DNA from: Pseudomonadales bacterium
GTDB lineage: Bacteria > Pseudomonadota > Gammaproteobacteria > Pseudomonadales > JANQJO01
Direction of reading: 5' to 3'
Assembly: GCA_028281605.1 (NCBI GenBank)
Contig: JANQJO010000055.1
Coordinates: 1-33,570 of the forward strand
Length of the DNA: 33,570 nucleotides
Shown: positions 9,101 to 16,242 of the stretch, in pieces
Layout of the letters: every line of letters starts with the position of its first letter
Position numbering within the stretch: position 1 is the stretch's first letter
The notes under the pieces: model-generated
Told to the model about the DNA's origin: nothing
Databases searched by the model: none
Seen by the model: only the letters and a program-made list of their open reading frames with translations
Position numbers and translations under genes: made by a program

Positions 9101-9339
9101 TAACCAATGAAGGCATACCAACAGAAGAGATCAAGAAAAAAATTGATGACGGTCCTGGAAAACGTTTATGTGATTTACTGTTTGACATGACTGCTCCAAA
9201 ACCTAACTCACGCCCCACGCTGCAAACTGTCATAGAACGCCTACAGAGTATACAGAACACTATGAAAGGTCTAGCACAAACAGAAAGCACTGACGGCCTT
9301 ATTCATCGTTCCGGCCACTCTGGTTGCAGTTTTATGTAG
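6175..9339 (+). CDS. Large degenerate PP2C-like/pseudokinase protein with C-terminal CaaX-type box, candidate effector
   Basis: 1054 residues, no signal peptide, Asn/Lys/Thr-rich. ATG 6175 follows AAAGG at about 8 bases. Residues ~50-235 weakly recall a PP2C phosphatase fold (DGVSIGLILLNKDQMYIF near 175), but the metal-binding aspartates are not evident. Residues ~400-800 are long helices, probably coiled coil. Residues ~800-1025 resemble the C-lobe of a eukaryotic-type Ser/Thr kinase: an APE-like SPPELF (~907), a DVYSLG-like GNVYSLGICFYQFL (~922) and SRPTLQTVIERL (~1011). The HRD loop is replaced by IYPLLISDYIWV (~848) and DFG by FSGI, so catalysis is unlikely. The protein ends CSFM, a CaaX-type box close to lamin A's CSIM, suggesting farnesylation inside a eukaryotic host. 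Kinase-like fold: moderate confidence. PP2C: low. Prenylation: inference. Confidence 0.75.
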   Translation: MHLQLTPPSSEKSNHATVTIATDTQNPDPTEKLAHIEKTDAPDRKLPDLQYFPLAEATTDINIGDSSTGQLHCYATSFHISPWQDESPVTLSFVCKNNNENDNPQVPMYVLEKLTKTLIDALKLIKPGASILSNPTNPTNPRLTLENNHEALKNAIMETNKAIATLPTFFSPKDGVSIGLILLNKDQMYIFKSGEDVNIIFYPPLMPDHKGFFASDSQQTQDPENTFGHSNFSNVKIHSLDFSQIKSKIPVYCTLYTSNTEHAQSKIMSEFTQSIEASRQTCESDKQSVTAASKKLTELLCSTPTDASKTATHAAVVTIAINPLETSSSETSITDDLIFYLENDHHKMTHWLLQPINTTINNIDTNPFQYIQHLLNHINCTIFTHFEFYSNKKPYSKQNNDSKQKVDQVLEEHKFLWEIVPSALQNSTLNPFRKILISAYNYYSQARFHKTLELLKYYPDSCLTYLLCTPNPLHTHLNLLQAHNLEKKLQKINSIIKIKEKHNNNQIETESLIIDLITQLFNTTENIALEIYTEKMQKLVEINKKFEFHLKLGLQSLLNDGHADQSTVNIYQRYLEKTLRSPFLTKKKSIQDHANKQTKLLRTYAELYIHAFKKAIETFSLAERSHDIIENQTLRLKNIGERLPLLMEISFTLSNAYIALHTIIEPDIEYKYYPSTAFTKVNQHITSSITEYVIIESDKEKTVWKKNLTDDQYSIHSIDCDIQSTIQNLEWQYNRIITDTKIALKKTESDIQPLIQNLQTLTTNIYQQSAKKRLGDQYKILQLSTSSETHSPCLRILGGNSNSIITEAANHTAISYISKLLKTGMEKINFLIKTAKALNKIHEAQFIYPLLISDYIWVLNPTQQTKEYHIKFSGINFLFNPAGNTLNVKTNNRERYICKNYYQEITSPPELFGNLNTHPIAGNVYSLGICFYQFLDVINPYQGDLFCTDDSDATLIHDKQTHNINRYHDIYIKYNLTNEGIPTEEIKKKIDDGPGKRLCDLLFDMTAPKPNSRPTLQTVIERLQSIQNTMKGLAQTESTDGLIHRSGHSGCSFM
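6572..6598 (+). repeat. In-frame 9-bp tandem repeat
   Basis: Three copies of CTAATCCAA inside the large kinase-like gene, encoding the NPT-NPT-NPR stretch near residue 133. Unit length is a multiple of three, so copy-number change would lengthen or shorten the protein without a frameshift. Confidence 0.8.
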
Positions 9340-9486
9340 AGATATGATAACACCACAGCTGCCGAACGCTTTTTTGAACAGAAACACGAAAACCTATTTT
9401 CATGGTTTCTGGATAAGGTGGACTGTCCACCGTTACCAGCACAGAAAAGGCCGTTTACTAAGGATTTAAAAAAAATAGTCGAGTGT
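9340..9486 (+). pseudogene. Transposase C-terminal remnant, in frame after the kinase-like gene's stop
   Basis: Reading on past the TAG stop of the upstream gene in the same frame gives RYDNTTAAERFFEQKHENLF and then SWFLDKVDCPPLPAQKRPF. The TTAAERFF...LF.W.L......PP.P pattern is one I associate with C-termini of a bacterial transposase-like family; the exact family is uncertain. No start, no catalytic core and no upstream part are present, so it is a fragment. It runs into the 3' end of the opposite-strand tyv gene. Confidence 0.5.
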
Positions 9487-9495
9487 TTGTTTTTC

Positions 9496-10521
9496 CTATA
9501 CCCTGATCGATTCAACCCACTCCAGCATTTCAGTAATACCCATTGTCGCACTGATTTGTGGCGACCACTGCAAGTATTGCTGAGCTTTACCGATATTAGC
9601 CACAAACACCCGCTGATCACTTTTTCTAGCTTCAATACAACAATAATGCAATGCTTGATTGATTAAAGATTCAAGTAAATCAAACAATTCAAGTAAAGAC
9701 AAACTATTTTGCACCCCTCCTCCAATGTTAAACACCTGCCCTTGTGCAACCTCAATATGATCCAACGTATTAAAATACAACGAACACAAATCTTTAACAT
9801 GCAGTACATCACGCACTTGTTTGCCTGTACCTGAAATGGTAAAAGGCTCCATCCGTTTATTTTGTTTAGTTTCAACCGCCATTTGGCAAAACCAGCCCAC
9901 CCAACCTTGGTCAAAACTGGCATACTGACGCCCACCATACATAGACGAATGCCTAAAAACAACCGTCTTAAGATCAAACAAACGTGCATAATCTTGCAAG
10001 TACTGATCAGCACAGCCTTTCGAGCAGCCATAGGGAGAGTGAAATTGAACCGGCGTACTTTCATCAAAACCATTAGGTGCATCAACACAAAGAAATCGCT
10101 TGTCGTCTTCAATATAACGATACCCTTCAAGATCACCATAAACTTTATTGGTAGAAGAGTACAACACGATACACTCTTTTGCATATTCACGTACAGCCTC
10201 AAGCAAATGTAAAGAACCCATGGCATTGATTTCAAAATCTTGACGCGGATCTTTGATAGAACTCGTCATCGCAACTTGACCGGCCAGATGAAAAATGACT
10301 TCTGGTCGAAAAGCTCGAACACATTGCTCAATGTCATTACGATTACGAATATCACCGTGGTAAAAGCTGAAAGAACCCAACCCCTTTAACCATTGTAAAT
10401 TATCAAAACTGCCCAATCGAGAAAGGTTATCAAATAAACATAAATCAAATTGTTTATCTAAAGCTGTTGCCGCAAGGTTACTACCCAAAAAACCACAACC
10501 ACCCGTAATTAACAATTTCAT
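9496..10521 (-). CDS. tyv: CDP-paratose 2-epimerase (CDP-tyvelose synthase)
   Basis: 341 residues, a short-chain dehydrogenase/reductase very similar in motif order to Salmonella Typhi Tyv/RfbE. It interconverts CDP-paratose and CDP-tyvelose using tightly bound NAD. Visible are the Rossmann GGCGFLGSN (7-15), HLAGQVAM (78-85), SSTNKVYGD with Thr124, and HSPYGCSKG with catalytic Tyr164 and Lys168, the same numbering as the characterised enzyme. Also conserved are FRHSSMYGGRQ, DQGWVGWFCQ and GTGKQVRDVLH. Start ATG overlaps the stop of the preceding synthase gene by 4 bases (ATGA), so it is translationally coupled. It is the last gene of the dideoxyhexose operon. Confidence 0.93.
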   Translation of the reverse strand: MKLLITGGCGFLGSNLAATALDKQFDLCLFDNLSRLGSFDNLQWLKGLGSFSFYHGDIRNRNDIEQCVRAFRPEVIFHLAGQVAMTSSIKDPRQDFEINAMGSLHLLEAVREYAKECIVLYSSTNKVYGDLEGYRYIEDDKRFLCVDAPNGFDESTPVQFHSPYGCSKGCADQYLQDYARLFDLKTVVFRHSSMYGGRQYASFDQGWVGWFCQMAVETKQNKRMEPFTISGTGKQVRDVLHVKDLCSLYFNTLDHIEVAQGQVFNIGGGVQNSLSLLELFDLLESLINQALHYCCIEARKSDQRVFVANIGKAQQYLQWSPQISATMGITEMLEWVESIRV

Positions 10522-11393
10522 ACTTGTACCTCACTGGCTACAATCGCTCTAATCGCCTCTTCAACACTGTAGTGAGGGCACCAACCTAAGCTGTTTAATA
10601 AGCCTAAATCCGCTTGGCTGTGCATGGTTTCTGCTGCACGATAAGCAACGGCACCAAAATTTAATTGGGTACGAGCATGAGTGATCGCTTTAGTTAACTC
10701 AGCAAATTGCCGTATCGTCATACTGCTACCCGACCCCAATGGCACAACCTCAAAGCCCGAAAAGGTTCGCAGTTTATCCAAAATACATACAAAGGCAGAC
10801 AGCACATCTTCAATAAAAATAAAGTCACGTCGCTGCTCCCCTGCACTCAAGTTGATACTAGCAACTTGCTTGACACAAGCTTGGATAATTTGACTTGTAA
10901 TTTTATGTCCAACATCATTAGGACCCAACATATATTCTAATTTAACATCAATAAAATTTATTTTGTCTTGCAAAGCATAGTATTGCCCCCAATTGGCAAA
11001 ATGCCGTTTCGTGAGAGCATAACCTGAAGTGAAAGGCTCAAGACTCGTATCAGCATACAAAAAGTAAGTAATACCTTGCTCTACAGCCTCCTCAAGCAAA
11101 CGCAGGGAAAACTCAACATTAATTTGATTAAGCTGAACAACAGACTTTTGGTTGCTGCCATAATGGGTCGCCAAATGAATCAAAAGATCACACCCTGTTA
11201 ATGCAGTTGGCAATAAGGGCTGGGCCTGTTGGGGCTCTACCATCAAAACTTGTACTTTTTGAGCATACTCACCCAAGCGCTCAAGCGAGGAAATCGTACG
11301 TACAACAATCCACACATGATGCCCCTGTCGTACCAATTGTTTGGTCAGATGACTGCCTAAAAAACCCGTTGCGCCGGTTATGATAATTTCCAT
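10518..11393 (-). CDS. CDP-paratose synthase (RfbS/RfbJ-type NAD(P)-dependent 4-reductase)
   Basis: 291 residues from ATG 11393, preferred over an upstream TTG (11417) because it begins directly with the Rossmann motif MEIIITGATGFLG and sits one base after the upstream stop. SDR motifs: GATGFLGSH, HLATHYG, DTS (115-117), YALTK (Tyr125, Lys129). The substrate half carries the abequose/paratose-synthase pattern VKLEYMLGPNDVGHKIT and GEQRRDFIFIEDVLSAF. The family reduces CDP-3,6-dideoxy-4-ketoglucose at C4 to paratose (RfbS) or abequose (RfbJ). The sequence alone does not settle which, but the adjacent Tyv epimerase uses CDP-paratose, so paratose synthase is favoured. Confidence 0.85.
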   Translation of the reverse strand: MEIIITGATGFLGSHLTKQLVRQGHHVWIVVRTISSLERLGEYAQKVQVLMVEPQQAQPLLPTALTGCDLLIHLATHYGSNQKSVVQLNQINVEFSLRLLEEAVEQGITYFLYADTSLEPFTSGYALTKRHFANWGQYYALQDKINFIDVKLEYMLGPNDVGHKITSQIIQACVKQVASINLSAGEQRRDFIFIEDVLSAFVCILDKLRTFSGFEVVPLGSGSSMTIRQFAELTKAITHARTQLNFGAVAYRAAETMHSQADLGLLNSLGWCPHYSVEEAIRAIVASEVQV

Positions 11394-11394
11394 C

Positions 11395-12720
11395 TTAGGC
11401 TTTACCCTTACCCACAAAAAACGCTTCTATTGATTGAGCTGAATATTGTAATTGCTCTTGTGACAACCCTGGGTAAAGACCAATCCAAAAGGTTTCCCGC
11501 ATAATCACATCTGTATTTCTAAGCGAATTAACAATACGATAATGCTGTTTACTAAAATAAGGTTGTCTTGTGATATTGCCAGCAAACAATAAACGCGAAC
11601 CTATTTTTCTCGCATCAAGAAAACGCAGTAAATCTGTACGCGAATAAGAGGAGGTATCACGCAAAGTCAGCGGAAACCCAAACCAAGCTGGATCGCTGTT
11701 AGGTGTCGCTTCAGGTAAAATCAGATGATCTTCACAACGACTCAATGCATTTTTTAAAAAGGAAAAATTTTCTTTTCTCTGAGCAATAAAAATCTCTAGC
11801 CTATCTAGTTGCGCCAAACCACAAGCTGCCTGCATATCAGTAATTTTTAGATTGTACCCTGCATTTGAATAAATATATTTATGATCATAACCTCTTGGCA
11901 ATTGCCCCAATTGCCAATCAAAACGTTTCCCACACGTATTATCTTTACCTGGAGCACAGAAGCAATCGCGGCCCCAGTCTCTGAAAGATTCTAAAATGCG
12001 CTTCAGCTTTCCATAATTAGTATAAACCGCCCCCCCCTCTCCCATGGTAATGTGATGCGCCGGATAAAAACTTAAGGTTGCAATGTCCCCAAAAGTTCCA
12101 ACAACTTGCCCGGCATACGTACTGCCTAAAGCATCACAACAATCTTCAATCAACCACAGTTGATACTGCTCAACAATACGTTTGATAACCTGTAAATTGT
12201 AAGGATTACCCAAGGTATGGGCCAACATAATGGCTTTGGTTTTTTCAGAAATCGCATTTTCTAATTGAGTCACATCAATGTTATAATCAGGCAAGCTAAC
12301 ATCAACAAAAACCGGTGTTAAACCGTTTTGAATAATGGGATTAACCGTTGTGGGAAAGCCAGCAGCAACCGTGATGACTTCATCACCCACTTGTAAAGCC
12401 CGCTCACCCAGCTCTTGAGCCGTTAATGCAGATAAAGCCAACAAATTGGCTGAAGAGCCTGAATTGGTTGTCAGTACATGTTTAACGCCTAAGATAGATT
12501 TTAATTTCTTCTCAAAAGCCTCATTAAAACGCCCTGTAGTAAGCCAACCATCAAGCGTAGCTTCAGTCATCAGTTGCAACTCATGGGCACCAATGACTTT
12601 ACCAGAGACTGGTACAGCGGTTTCGCCTGCAATAAACGGTCGCACTGAATCATTGAGCTCAGCGTACTGAGCAATCAATTCACTGATTTTTTTTCTCAAA
12701 CTGGCTTGCGATGCTGGCAT
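11395..12720 (-). CDS. rfbH: CDP-4-keto-6-deoxy-D-glucose 3-dehydrase (E1)
   Basis: 441 residues, an aminotransferase-fold enzyme using PMP and a [2Fe-2S] cluster to remove the C3 hydroxyl during CDP-3,6-dideoxyhexose synthesis. The internal Schiff-base Lys of aminotransferases is replaced by His in [15 protein letters not shown] (His222/223), the hallmark of this family. Cluster ligands fit Cys253, Cys255 and Cys263 in [16 protein letters not shown] plus a Cys at 194/195. PMP-binding NSGSSANL (86-93) and EDCCDALGS are intact. It overlaps the upstream ddhB-type gene by 25 bases and ends one base before the reductase gene. The partner E3-type reductase (ddhD/ascD) that regenerates the cluster is not in the window. 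Also called ddhC. Confidence 0.95.
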   Translation of the reverse strand: MPASQASLRKKISELIAQYAELNDSVRPFIAGETAVPVSGKVIGAHELQLMTEATLDGWLTTGRFNEAFEKKLKSILGVKHVLTTNSGSSANLLALSALTAQELGERALQVGDEVITVAAGFPTTVNPIIQNGLTPVFVDVSLPDYNIDVTQLENAISEKTKAIMLAHTLGNPYNLQVIKRIVEQYQLWLIEDCCDALGSTYAGQVVGTFGDIATLSFYPAHHITMGEGGAVYTNYGKLKRILESFRDWGRDCFCAPGKDNTCGKRFDWQLGQLPRGYDHKYIYSNAGYNLKITDMQAACGLAQLDRLEIFIAQRKENFSFLKNALSRCEDHLILPEATPNSDPAWFGFPLTLRDTSSYSRTDLLRFLDARKIGSRLLFAGNITRQPYFSKQHYRIVNSLRNTDVIMRETFWIGLYPGLSQEQLQYSAQSIEAFFVGKGKA

Positions 12721-13832
12721 AAAACGGCCTGTTGATATTCTAAGATTTCATTAAGGCAATGCAGCTTCATTGATTGTTGTGAACGCCACGCCTGATGCCA
12801 AACAATAATCTTTTCTAAGCTTACCTCCAAAGACCAAAGCGGCTGCCAACCAAGTTGAGATCTGGCCTTAGCACAATCTAGGGTAAGCTGTATGGCTTCA
12901 TGCGGCTGAGGTGTTGTATCTTGATGCCACTCAGCCCTTTCACCTGTATGCTCATCCCACAATTGTACGAATTTCTCAACCACGCACTGAACAGTATGAA
13001 CATCCTTGTGATCAGGCCCAAAATTCCAAGCTGAGCTGAAAAGTTCGCCTTCATTGTAGAGTCTTTGTGCAAGTATGAGGTAGCCACATAAAGGTTCGAG
13101 CACATGCTGCCAAGGTCTTTGCGCCTTAGGATAACGAATATAAGCCGAACGTTTAGCATCAAAGGCTGCGAGCAAATCGGGTATCAGACGATCCTCTGCC
13201 CCATCACCCCCACCTATCACATTGCCCGCCCGTGCTGTAGCCACAGCAGTCGATTTGGCATCTGGCTCACCAGGACTGAAGAACGAATTACGATAAGCAC
13301 TGGTGATCAACTCAGCACAAGCTTTACTGCTGCTATAAGGGTCAAAACCACCCAACCGATCCTGTTCTCGATACCCCCAACACCACTCTTGATTTTCATA
13401 ACACTTATCGGTTGTGACGATCACCACAGCACGAACAGCAGCACAATAACGAATCGCCTCTAATAAATGCGCAGTACCCAGCACATTAGTAGCATAGGTT
13501 TCGATAGGATGCGTGTAAGCGTAACGAACCAAAGGTTGCGCCGCTAAATGAAATACAATATCAGGGTCAAAAGCATTGATCGCAACTGAAAGCTGCTCAG
13601 AATCACGAATATCATTGATGATTGATTGCATGGAGGCCCCAACCTCAGCAATATGAAATAATGGTTGATGTGGTTGATGTGGTTGATGTGGTTGATGTGA
13701 AGAGGGTGCTAACGCATAACCACAGACCTCTGCACCTAACGATTGCAGCCACAAGGACAACCAACTGCCTTTAAAACCGGTATGGCCAGTTATAAACACA
13801 CGTTTTCCTTGCCAAAATGCGGGATTCAACAC
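12696..13832 (-). CDS. rfbG: CDP-glucose 4,6-dehydratase
   Basis: 378 residues starting at GTG 13832 behind GGGAG at 7 bases. SDR enzyme converting CDP-D-glucose to CDP-4-keto-6-deoxyglucose, the committed step to 3,6-dideoxyhexoses. Motifs: [13 protein letters not shown] (12-24), [17 protein letters not shown] (140-147), [11 protein letters not shown] with Tyr166 and Lys170, [11 protein letters not shown] and RPWQHVLEP. Usual length is near 360; the excess includes a (His-Gln-Pro)4 insert at residues 46-57 in the loop after the second strand. First gene of the overlapping operon. The cytidylyltransferase gene (rfbF/ddhA) that normally precedes it is absent from the window. Confidence 0.95.
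   Translation of the reverse strand: MLNPAFWQGKRVFITGHTGFKGSWLSLWLQSLGAEVCGYALAPSSHQPHQPHQPHQPLFHIAEVGASMQSIINDIRDSEQLSVAINAFDPDIVFHLAAQPLVRYAYTHPIETYATNVLGTAHLLEAIRYCAAVRAVVIVTTDKCYENQEWCWGYREQDRLGGFDPYSSSKACAELITSAYRNSFFSPGEPDAKSTAVATARAGNVIGGGDGAEDRLIPDLLAAFDAKRSAYIRYPKAQRPWQHVLEPLCGYLILAQRLYNEGELFSSAWNFGPDHKDVHTVQCVVEKFVQLWDEHTGERAEWHQDTTPQPHEAIQLTLDCAKARSQLGWQPLWSLEVSLEKIIVWHQAWRSQQSMKLHCLNEILEYQQAVLCQHRKPV
13662..13697 (-). repeat. 9-bp tandem repeat (four units) in rfbG
   Basis: Four exact copies of TGGTTGATG on the plus strand (CATCAACCA on the coding strand), encoding His-Gln-Pro four times. The unit keeps the frame. Exact identity of all four units suggests recent slippage expansion. 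Confidence 0.9.
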
Positions 13833-13934
13833 AACTTGCTCCCAAACCTTTTATAAGGCCTCTTATCTGATATACATAAGCCATCAACGATTAGCTTTTG
13901 CTTAACAGCTTCACGTTTTTAATTACAGATCATT

Positions 13935-14090
13935 ATGGCACCAAAATGGCCAGACGGGTAGCTTGAACCACTAGTGGAATTAACGAAGCAGAAACAGTTG
14001 TTTGTATAATATGAAAAGAGAGCTTATACGGCAGGCTGACTTGGTTTTTTATTTTTAAGCCAAAATGGCCCATCCTGGGCCACCTTTGGC
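13935..14090. repeat. Possible small non-coding element with imperfect terminal inverted repeats
   Basis: The gap between rfbG and the secreted-protein gene has GGCACCAAAATGGCCA at 13936-13951 and TGGGCCACCTTTGGC at 14076-14090, imperfect inverted copies. The right side itself forms a strong palindrome (14059-14090: GCCAAAATGGCCCA against TGGGCCACCTTTGGC around a TCC loop). A T-rich run lies on the inner side at 14042-14057. This could be a MITE-like remnant or, for the secreted-protein transcript, a hairpin without a proper T-tract. The rfbG promoter must also lie in this gap. Confidence 0.4.
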
Positions 14091-14108
14091 TAAATCGATA
14101 TCCATATA

Positions 14109-15464
14109 CTATTGGCAACTACCGCTGCGACTCAAATACCACACATCTGTGCCTTCTTCAAAAACAAGTTGCTTCATATTCAAAGTTAACAGCGTCCAAG
14201 TGACTATGGAACCAGGAGCAACCTCTACAGACAACGACATTCCATCAGGAGAAAGTTTAAAGCGAAATCCTCCGTCTGTTGGACAATCAGCAAACGCCAC
14301 TTGACCCTGTTGGAAACTCAGGAAAGTACCAGGAGGCACAGGTTCTGCTGGGTTACCACTGTCAGCAAACCCCACCAACTCCCAACGACCTTCTAACAGT
14401 TCCCGCACACCACCATCACCACCACCATCAGGAGGAGGCGGCTCAGGGTTTGGATTCGGTACAGGATCAGGCAATGGCAAAGGAACCGGGCCAGGAGGTT
14501 CAGGTGGTGGGTTCGTCAAATCCAATAAAGGCTGTAATACCACCAACAGTCTTTTACGAAAATTCCCCATAAGAATGTTCAAATCCCTCGATTCAATACG
14601 CGTAGAAAACCGTCGCTCAACCCTTGCCGCAAATCTCATTGCTTTTCTCTCAGTTTGTTGTAACACCTTTTCTAAAAGATCAGGCTTGTCTTGTAAAATG
14701 TCCGCTCGTACCATCACAGCAGAAACGGCTCTTTCCATTTGCATCAAAAATTGATCCATAATTTTCTCTAGTCTTCGCAAGGCACGATCATCTGTCTGCA
14801 CAGAATCACCGTCATCTGCACTGCCCTCATCACGCTCTTCATCCTGATCACTGCCATCCTCTGATTGACTGTCTTGTGTAATACCACTATCAAACTCCTC
14901 AGGAACAGGCATAGGTGGTGCGGGTTGCGAAATTGGAAACAATTCAGGCTCAGGCAGTGGAATAGGGTCTGGAATTTCTTCAGGCAATGGAAACGGCAGA
15001 GGCTCAGGTTCAGGGAAAACACCTGGTGGTTCTATATCTGGAGCAGGAGGTAAAGGTATCGGAGCCGGCTCAACAGGCATACCTATACCACCACCTCCTC
15101 CTGTAGACATATCGCCCCTTTGGTTTAAACAGACAAAAGCAAACTCATAAGGAAAAACAATATTCATACCACTTTGGATCATATCAGCCTGAGTACACCT
15201 TATACTTACCTTCATCTTAATAAGATCACCAGGACTCAGTGGAATGGTTTCAGAGTGACTTGCTGCAAACTCCCATGCTTTTAGATCCTCTACCTCACCA
15301 TTGATAGATAAAGAGCGCTGACCTTCACACACTTCCCCTTCCTGAAGCTGGTATTGCGTCATCATAGAATTGATGCCACAAACACCTTCCCAACTTAAGC
15401 TCCAAGAAAACGAGCTATACAAAAGCAGGGGCATCATACAAACCACCAATGATTTTACTTTCAT
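14109..15464 (-). CDS. Secreted Pro/Glu-rich protein with C-terminal lipocalin-like segment
   Basis: 451 residues. Signal peptide at 1-22 (MKVKSLVVCMMPLLLYSSFS), then a ~95-residue Cys-containing domain with four Cys, presumably disulphide bonded. A Gly run and a Pro/Glu/Leu-rich linker follow (~128-205, repeated PLPEP-type units), then an Asp/Glu/Ser-rich patch and a helical segment (~235-330, LEKIMDQFLMQMERAVSAV). A second Pro linker (PNPNPEPPPPDGGGDGG) precedes a last ~95-residue domain beginning LLEGRWELVGF, whose GxW start recalls lipocalin/META-type beta barrels. The family is not recognised. The layout suggests two periplasmic or surface domains on extended spacers. Ends 18 bases from the palindrome at 14059-14090. 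Confidence 0.75.
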   Translation of the reverse strand: MKVKSLVVCMMPLLLYSSFSWSLSWEGVCGINSMMTQYQLQEGEVCEGQRSLSINGEVEDLKAWEFAASHSETIPLSPGDLIKMKVSIRCTQADMIQSGMNIVFPYEFAFVCLNQRGDMSTGGGGGIGMPVEPAPIPLPPAPDIEPPGVFPEPEPLPFPLPEEIPDPIPLPEPELFPISQPAPPMPVPEEFDSGITQDSQSEDGSDQDEERDEGSADDGDSVQTDDRALRRLEKIMDQFLMQMERAVSAVMVRADILQDKPDLLEKVLQQTERKAMRFAARVERRFSTRIESRDLNILMGNFRKRLLVVLQPLLDLTNPPPEPPGPVPLPLPDPVPNPNPEPPPPDGGGDGGVRELLEGRWELVGFADSGNPAEPVPPGTFLSFQQGQVAFADCPTDGGFRFKLSPDGMSLSVEVAPGSIVTWTLLTLNMKQLVFEEGTDVWYLSRSGSCQ

Positions 15465-15574
15465 AAGATTTCTCTCTTTATTTTAATTTTTTCGAAAAAA
15501 TAGCTGTAGAGCTGTACAACGACAGCACACATTCATAAGCTATATCATATATGTTGCTAATTATTTTATTATTA

Positions 15575-15675
15575 AGGGCCCGTTAAGAAATAACTTTTAC
15601 ATTTGCCGCTTCTGAACTCGTTTCGCTCAGACATACATCCACTCTAAATGTAAAAGTTATTTCTTAACAGGCCCT
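15575..15675. repeat. Palindromic MITE-like element (repeat C, copy 2)
   Basis: 30-bp arms, 29 of 30 matched: AGGGCCCGTTAAGAAATAAC plus CTTTTACATTT on the left, its inverse at 15646-15675 with one C/T difference. The 41-base centre matches the core at 6075-6117 (GAACTCGTTTCGCTCAGACAT). TTA on the left and TAA on the right extend the symmetry and could be a short target duplication. Size, arms and lack of coding capacity fit a non-autonomous transposable element or a bacterial interspersed palindrome. Confidence 0.85.
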
Positions 15676-16242
15676 AATCTAACATCATTTATTACTTATA
15701 TTTAGATTACAAGGGATTTCAATGAAACTGAGATTAATAATACAATAAAACCTTCCATTTAATAAAGGTAGCACCTTAGTAGTTCATTATGCATTGTATA
15801 GACACAGTTGTGATCTTTTAAAACGTATCATTGAATAAACTTCAGTTACACAACGTTAATGGTTATTATCAATCACGCTGCTCAAATATTGCTCACGCAA
15901 ATGTTTTTTCAAATAACTTTGAAATTTATAAACATTAAGCTAAAATCAGGCCCCGTTCAAGCTAGAATACCGCCACCCATAGCTCGAATTGCAAACCCTG
16001 ACTCATAGGAAAAACTCTACTCAATACTGACAAAAAACTATGCCAGCCGCAACTTTATTCGCCAATAAAAATAGCAAGCATAGATTCAACAAAAGCAAAC
16101 AAAATAACCAACAAGCAACTTAAAGCGAATTACAGCTCAATAACATCCCCAAATCTGCTCATTTAACATCCTGCCTAACCATAATAAAACTTGCACCTAC
16201 CCCAATTTGCTACTTACAATCGGCTCAGGTTACTGCGTTAAT

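Noticed and set aside
9303..9635. Minus-strand open frame across the kinase/tyv junction
   Set aside because: Overlaps the real tyv 3' end in another frame and has no domain; the transposase-like reading is on the plus strand.
9663..10235. 190-codon minus-strand frame inside tyv
   Set aside because: Out-of-frame shadow of a gene with all motifs intact; its product is Cys/Leu/Met-rich without pattern.
13662..13697. Phase-variation switch in rfbG
   Set aside because: The unit is 9 bp, so changes in copy number keep the frame; at most it tunes loop length.
13933..14118. 61-codon minus-strand frame upstream of rfbG
   Set aside because: No ribosome site, overlaps the stop of the secreted-protein gene and runs through the palindrome at 14059-14090; more likely part of a non-coding element.
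14279..14572. Plus-strand frame with a poly-His run opposite the secreted-protein gene
   Set aside because: The His run is the complement of the Gly/Pro linker codons; low-complexity shadow.
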